Shown one piece after another: positions 61,628 to 64,000 of a DNA stretch of 64,000 nt. Location of the stretch: contig RIBJ01000037.1 of assembly GCA_003762715.1 (NCBI GenBank), forward strand, positions 1 to 64,000. Reading direction: 5' to 3'. Numbering within the stretch: the first letter of the stretch is position 1; every line of letters starts with the position of its first letter. Both the position numbers and the translations under genes were made by a program. The notes beneath the pieces are model-generated. The model had not been told where the DNA came from and ran no database searches. It saw only the letters and a program-made list of their open reading frames with translations. The DNA is from Muribaculaceae bacterium Isolate-104 (HZI) (GTDB lineage Bacteria; Bacteroidota; Bacteroidia; Bacteroidales; Muribaculaceae).

Positions 61628-62467
61628 ATGGAAATAATACGCACAGTAGCCGAACTTGAAGCCCGCACCGCTGACCTGCGTCAGCAGGGGCGCTCTATCG
61701 GTCTGGTGCCCACTATGGGCGCGCTGCACGCCGGGCACATGAGCCTTGTCAAGCGCGCAAGAGAAGAAAACGACATTGTGGTGGCGAGCGTCTTCGTCAA
61801 CCCCACACAGTTCAACAACCCGGAGGATTTGCGCACATACCCGCGCACCGAACAAGCCGACTGCACGCTGCTTGAGCAGGGCGGAGTGGACATTGCCTTC
61901 ATACCCACGGCAGAAGAAATCTACCCCGAACCGGACACCAGAGTGTTTGACCTCGGACCCGTGGCTGAGGTGATGGAAGGAGCCATGCGCCCCGGTCACT
62001 TCAACGGAGTGGCTCAGATTGTCAGCAAACTCTTTGCCATGACCTGCCCCACCCGCGCCTACTTCGGCGAGAAAGACTTCCAGCAGATAGCCGTGATACG
62101 CCGCATGACAGAGCTTGAAGGCTTCGACCCCGAGATTGTGCCGTGTCCGATACAGCGCGAGCAGGACGGTCTTGCGCTGAGCAGCCGCAATGTGCGCCTT
62201 ACCCCTGAACAGAGAGCCATTGCGCCCGCTATCGCAAAAACACTCGTTTCAAGCCTTGACTGGGCGAAAACCCACAACGTGGAACAGACAAAACGCTTTG
62301 TCACGGAAACAGTGAACTCGTTTCCGCACATGAAAGTTGAATACTACGAGATTGTCGACGGAAAAACCATGCAGCCGGTCAGCGACTGGTCGCAGACAAA
62401 AGAGCCGGTAGGATGCATCACCGTTTTCTGCGGCGATGTACGCCTCATTGACAACATCAGATATTGA
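61628..62467 (+). CDS. panC: Pantothenate synthetase
   Basis: The 279-residue enzyme joins pantoate and beta-alanine. It has [14 protein letters not shown] (28-41, HIGH-like motif), [16 protein letters not shown], and [15 protein letters not shown] with the KMSKS-like serine pair. panD follows after seven bases, so beta-alanine supply and use are coupled. Confidence 0.95.
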   Translation: MEIIRTVAELEARTADLRQQGRSIGLVPTMGALHAGHMSLVKRAREENDIVVASVFVNPTQFNNPEDLRTYPRTEQADCTLLEQGGVDIAFIPTAEEIYPEPDTRVFDLGPVAEVMEGAMRPGHFNGVAQIVSKLFAMTCPTRAYFGEKDFQQIAVIRRMTELEGFDPEIVPCPIQREQDGLALSSRNVRLTPEQRAIAPAIAKTLVSSLDWAKTHNVEQTKRFVTETVNSFPHMKVEYYEIVDGKTMQPVSDWSQTKEPVGCITVFCGDVRLIDNIRY

Positions 62468-62474
62468 CAAAACA

Positions 62475-62828
62475 ATGCTTATAGAAGTACTAAAATCAAA
62501 AATACACCGGGTTACTGTTACAGAATCCAACCTCAACTACATAGGCAGCATAACCATTGACTCGCTGCTCATGGAGGCTGCCGGCATCATAGCCGGAGAA
62601 AGAGTGTATATAGTCGACAACAACAACGGTGAGCGGCTCGACACCTATGTCATCCCCGGAGAGCCCGGCAGCGGAATGATTTGCCTCAACGGCGCGGCGG
62701 CGCGCAAGGTACAGCCCGGCGACATCGTCATAATAATGAGCTATGCCGCCATGACTCCCGAAGAGGCACGCACATTCAAGCCCTCGGTGATTTTTCCCGA
62801 CACAGCCACTAACAAGCTAATAAAATAA
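62475..62828 (+). CDS. panD: Aspartate 1-decarboxylase
   Basis: The 117-residue proenzyme makes beta-alanine from aspartate. It self-cleaves between Gly24 and Ser25 ([10 protein letters not shown]) to form the pyruvoyl group. The length and the [18 protein letters not shown] segment are typical. ATG 62475 places the cleavage site exactly at the canonical residue number. ffh begins seven bases after the stop. Confidence 0.96.
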   Translation: MLIEVLKSKIHRVTVTESNLNYIGSITIDSLLMEAAGIIAGERVYIVDNNNGERLDTYVIPGEPGSGMICLNGAAARKVQPGDIVIIMSYAAMTPEEARTFKPSVIFPDTATNKLIK

Positions 62829-62835
62829 ATCAGAT

Positions 62836-64000
62836 ATGTTTGAAAACCTCAGCGAACGGCTCGAACGCAGCTTCAAGCTCCTGAAGGGGCAGGGCAAAAT
62901 AACAGAGATAAACGTTGCGGAAACCCTGAAGGACGTGCGCAGAGCGCTCCTTGACGCCGACGTCAACTACAAGGTAGCAAAGAACTTCACCGACACCGTA
63001 AAGGCAAAGGCTCTGGGACAGAATGTGCTCACAGCCGTAAAGCCGAGCGAAATGATGGTGAAGATTGTCCATGACGAACTCACCGCCCTCATGGGAGGCG
63101 ACACCGCCCAGATAAACATCTCAGGCAACCCTGCGGTCATCCTCATGTCAGGTCTGCAAGGTTCCGGTAAGACAACATTCTCAGGCAAACTCGCAAAAAA
63201 ACTGAAAAGCGAAAAAGCCAAACGCCCCTTGCTCGTGGCTTGCGACGTGTACCGCCCCGCCGCCATCGACCAGCTGAAGGTTCTCGGAGAGCAGATAGAC
63301 GTGCCGGTCTACTCCGAAGAGGGCAACAACAACCCGGTGGCTATTGCTGAAAACGCCATAAAATTCGCAAAATCAAACCACCACGACCTTGTCATTGTCG
63401 ACACCGCCGGACGCCTTGCCGTCGACGAGCAGATGATGCAGGAGATAGAAGCCATCAAAAAGGCTGTCAAGCCCGACGAAATTCTTTTCGTGGTCGACGC
63501 CATGACCGGTCAGGATGCCGTAAACACCGCAAAGGAGTTCAATGACCGCCTTGACTTTGACGGCGTGGTGCTTACCAAACTCGACGGCGACACCAGAGGC
63601 GGTGCGGCGCTTTCCATACGCACCGTCGTTACAAAACCCATCAAATTTGTCGGCACAGGCGAAAAGCTCGACGCACTGGATTTGTTCCACCCCTCGCGTA
63701 TGGCAGACCGCATCCTCGGCATGGGCGACATTGTTTCGCTCGTTGAAAAAGCGCAGCAGGCAATAGATGAAAAGGAGGCAGCCGAGCTGCAGCGCAAAAT
63801 CGCCAAAAACCAGTTCAACTTCGACGACTTCCTGAGCCAGATACAGCAAATCAAGAAGATGGGCAACCTCAAGGACCTCGCCTCCATGATACCCGGCGTG
63901 GGCAAAGCCATAAAAGACATCGACATAGACGACAACGCATTCAAAGGCATCGAGGCTATAATACACTCCATGACTCCGGCAGAGCGCCAGCGCCCCGACA
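62836..64000 (+). CDS. ffh: Signal recognition particle protein Ffh (3' end outside window)
   Basis: The first 388 residues are visible. The N-domain (1-90) is followed by the GTPase with G1 loop GLQGSGKTT (106-114), DVYRPAAIDQLK, DTAGRL and TKLDGDTRGG; the start of the methionine-rich M-domain follows (FDDFLSQIQQIKKMGNLKDL). Ffh binds signal peptides and SRP RNA. The gene is cut by the window end with no sign of damage. Confidence 0.95.
   Translation, partial: MFENLSERLERSFKLLKGQGKITEINVAETLKDVRRALLDADVNYKVAKNFTDTVKAKALGQNVLTAVKPSEMMVKIVHDELTALMGGDTAQINISGNPAVILMSGLQGSGKTTFSGKLAKKLKSEKAKRPLLVACDVYRPAAIDQLKVLGEQIDVPVYSEEGNNNPVAIAENAIKFAKSNHHDLVIVDTAGRLAVDEQMMQEIEAIKKAVKPDEILFVVDAMTGQDAVNTAKEFNDRLDFDGVVLTKLDGDTRGGAALSIRTVVTKPIKFVGTGEKLDALDLFHPSRMADRILGMGDIVSLVEKAQQAIDEKEAAELQRKIAKNQFNFDDFLSQIQQIKKMGNLKDLASMIPGVGKAIKDIDIDDNAFKGIEAIIHSMTPAERQRPD

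Overview
The window looks like a piece of a chromosome from a gut Bacteroidales, most likely a Muribaculaceae-type organism. Many genes are preceded by the Bacteroidetes sigma promoter (TTG/TTTG, 19-21 bases, TAnnTTTG) and very few have a Shine-Dalgarno sequence. The gene content also fits: a TonB-type outer-membrane barrel, a fimbrillin-like lipoprotein, DUF4923, DUF5106 and DUF4595 proteins, NfnAB, AspD/AspT, B12-dependent ribonucleotide reductase, and xerC next to hpf. The order is firm; the family is inferred.

Layout. 1-2.1 kb: the end of an IS5-like transposase with its terminal repeat, then two overlapping creD genes on the minus strand. 2.1-8.5 kb: a 162-bp MITE-like repeat, an outer-membrane receptor-like gene, and the minus-strand pheT-yebC pair. 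8.6-13.6 kb: a 1203-residue fimbrillin-like lipoprotein and an exported C1 peptidase. 13.7-19.8 kb: nfnA-nfnB, two small envelope proteins, a SPOR-containing amidase and an MCE protein. 20-31.3 kb: dnaA, a nitroreductase, B12-dependent ribonucleotide reductase, 4-alpha-glucanotransferase, PBP1A with an alkyltransferase, and a small membrane protein. 31.4-32.6 kb: tRNA-Gly x2 and tRNA-Leu, then a second copy of the MITE inserted at the stop codon of tpx. 32.6-39.3 kb: an unknown exported protein, a GlcNAc-kinase-like ATPase with serB, an outer-membrane barrel, YitT, hpf and xerC. 39.4-46 kb: aspD/aspT, then a compact tsaC - ATPase/Toprim - menA operon. 46-50.7 kb: two candidate non-coding RNAs around an acetyltransferase gene, several lineage-specific proteins and a glycosyltransferase. 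50.7-64 kb: clpB, a six-gene operon (DUF5106, DoxX, mnmA, bifunctional nuclease, nucleoside transporter, rsmE), a TPR protein, recR with an acetyltransferase, panC-panD, and ffh running off the end.

Most genes are housekeeping. The less ordinary material is: a pair of inverted, 96% identical 162-bp elements, both flanked by TTA, whose ends resemble those of the IS fragment at the window start; a fused ATPase-Toprim protein resembling anti-phage (PARIS/OLD-type) effectors inside a housekeeping operon; a roughly 310-nt structured transcript with a complete promoter and a terminator but no credible ORF; a roughly 70-nt promoter-plus-terminator unit upstream of tsaC; and three exported thioredoxin-fold proteins that have lost the usual cysteine pair. 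No CRISPR array, rRNA or prophage was seen.
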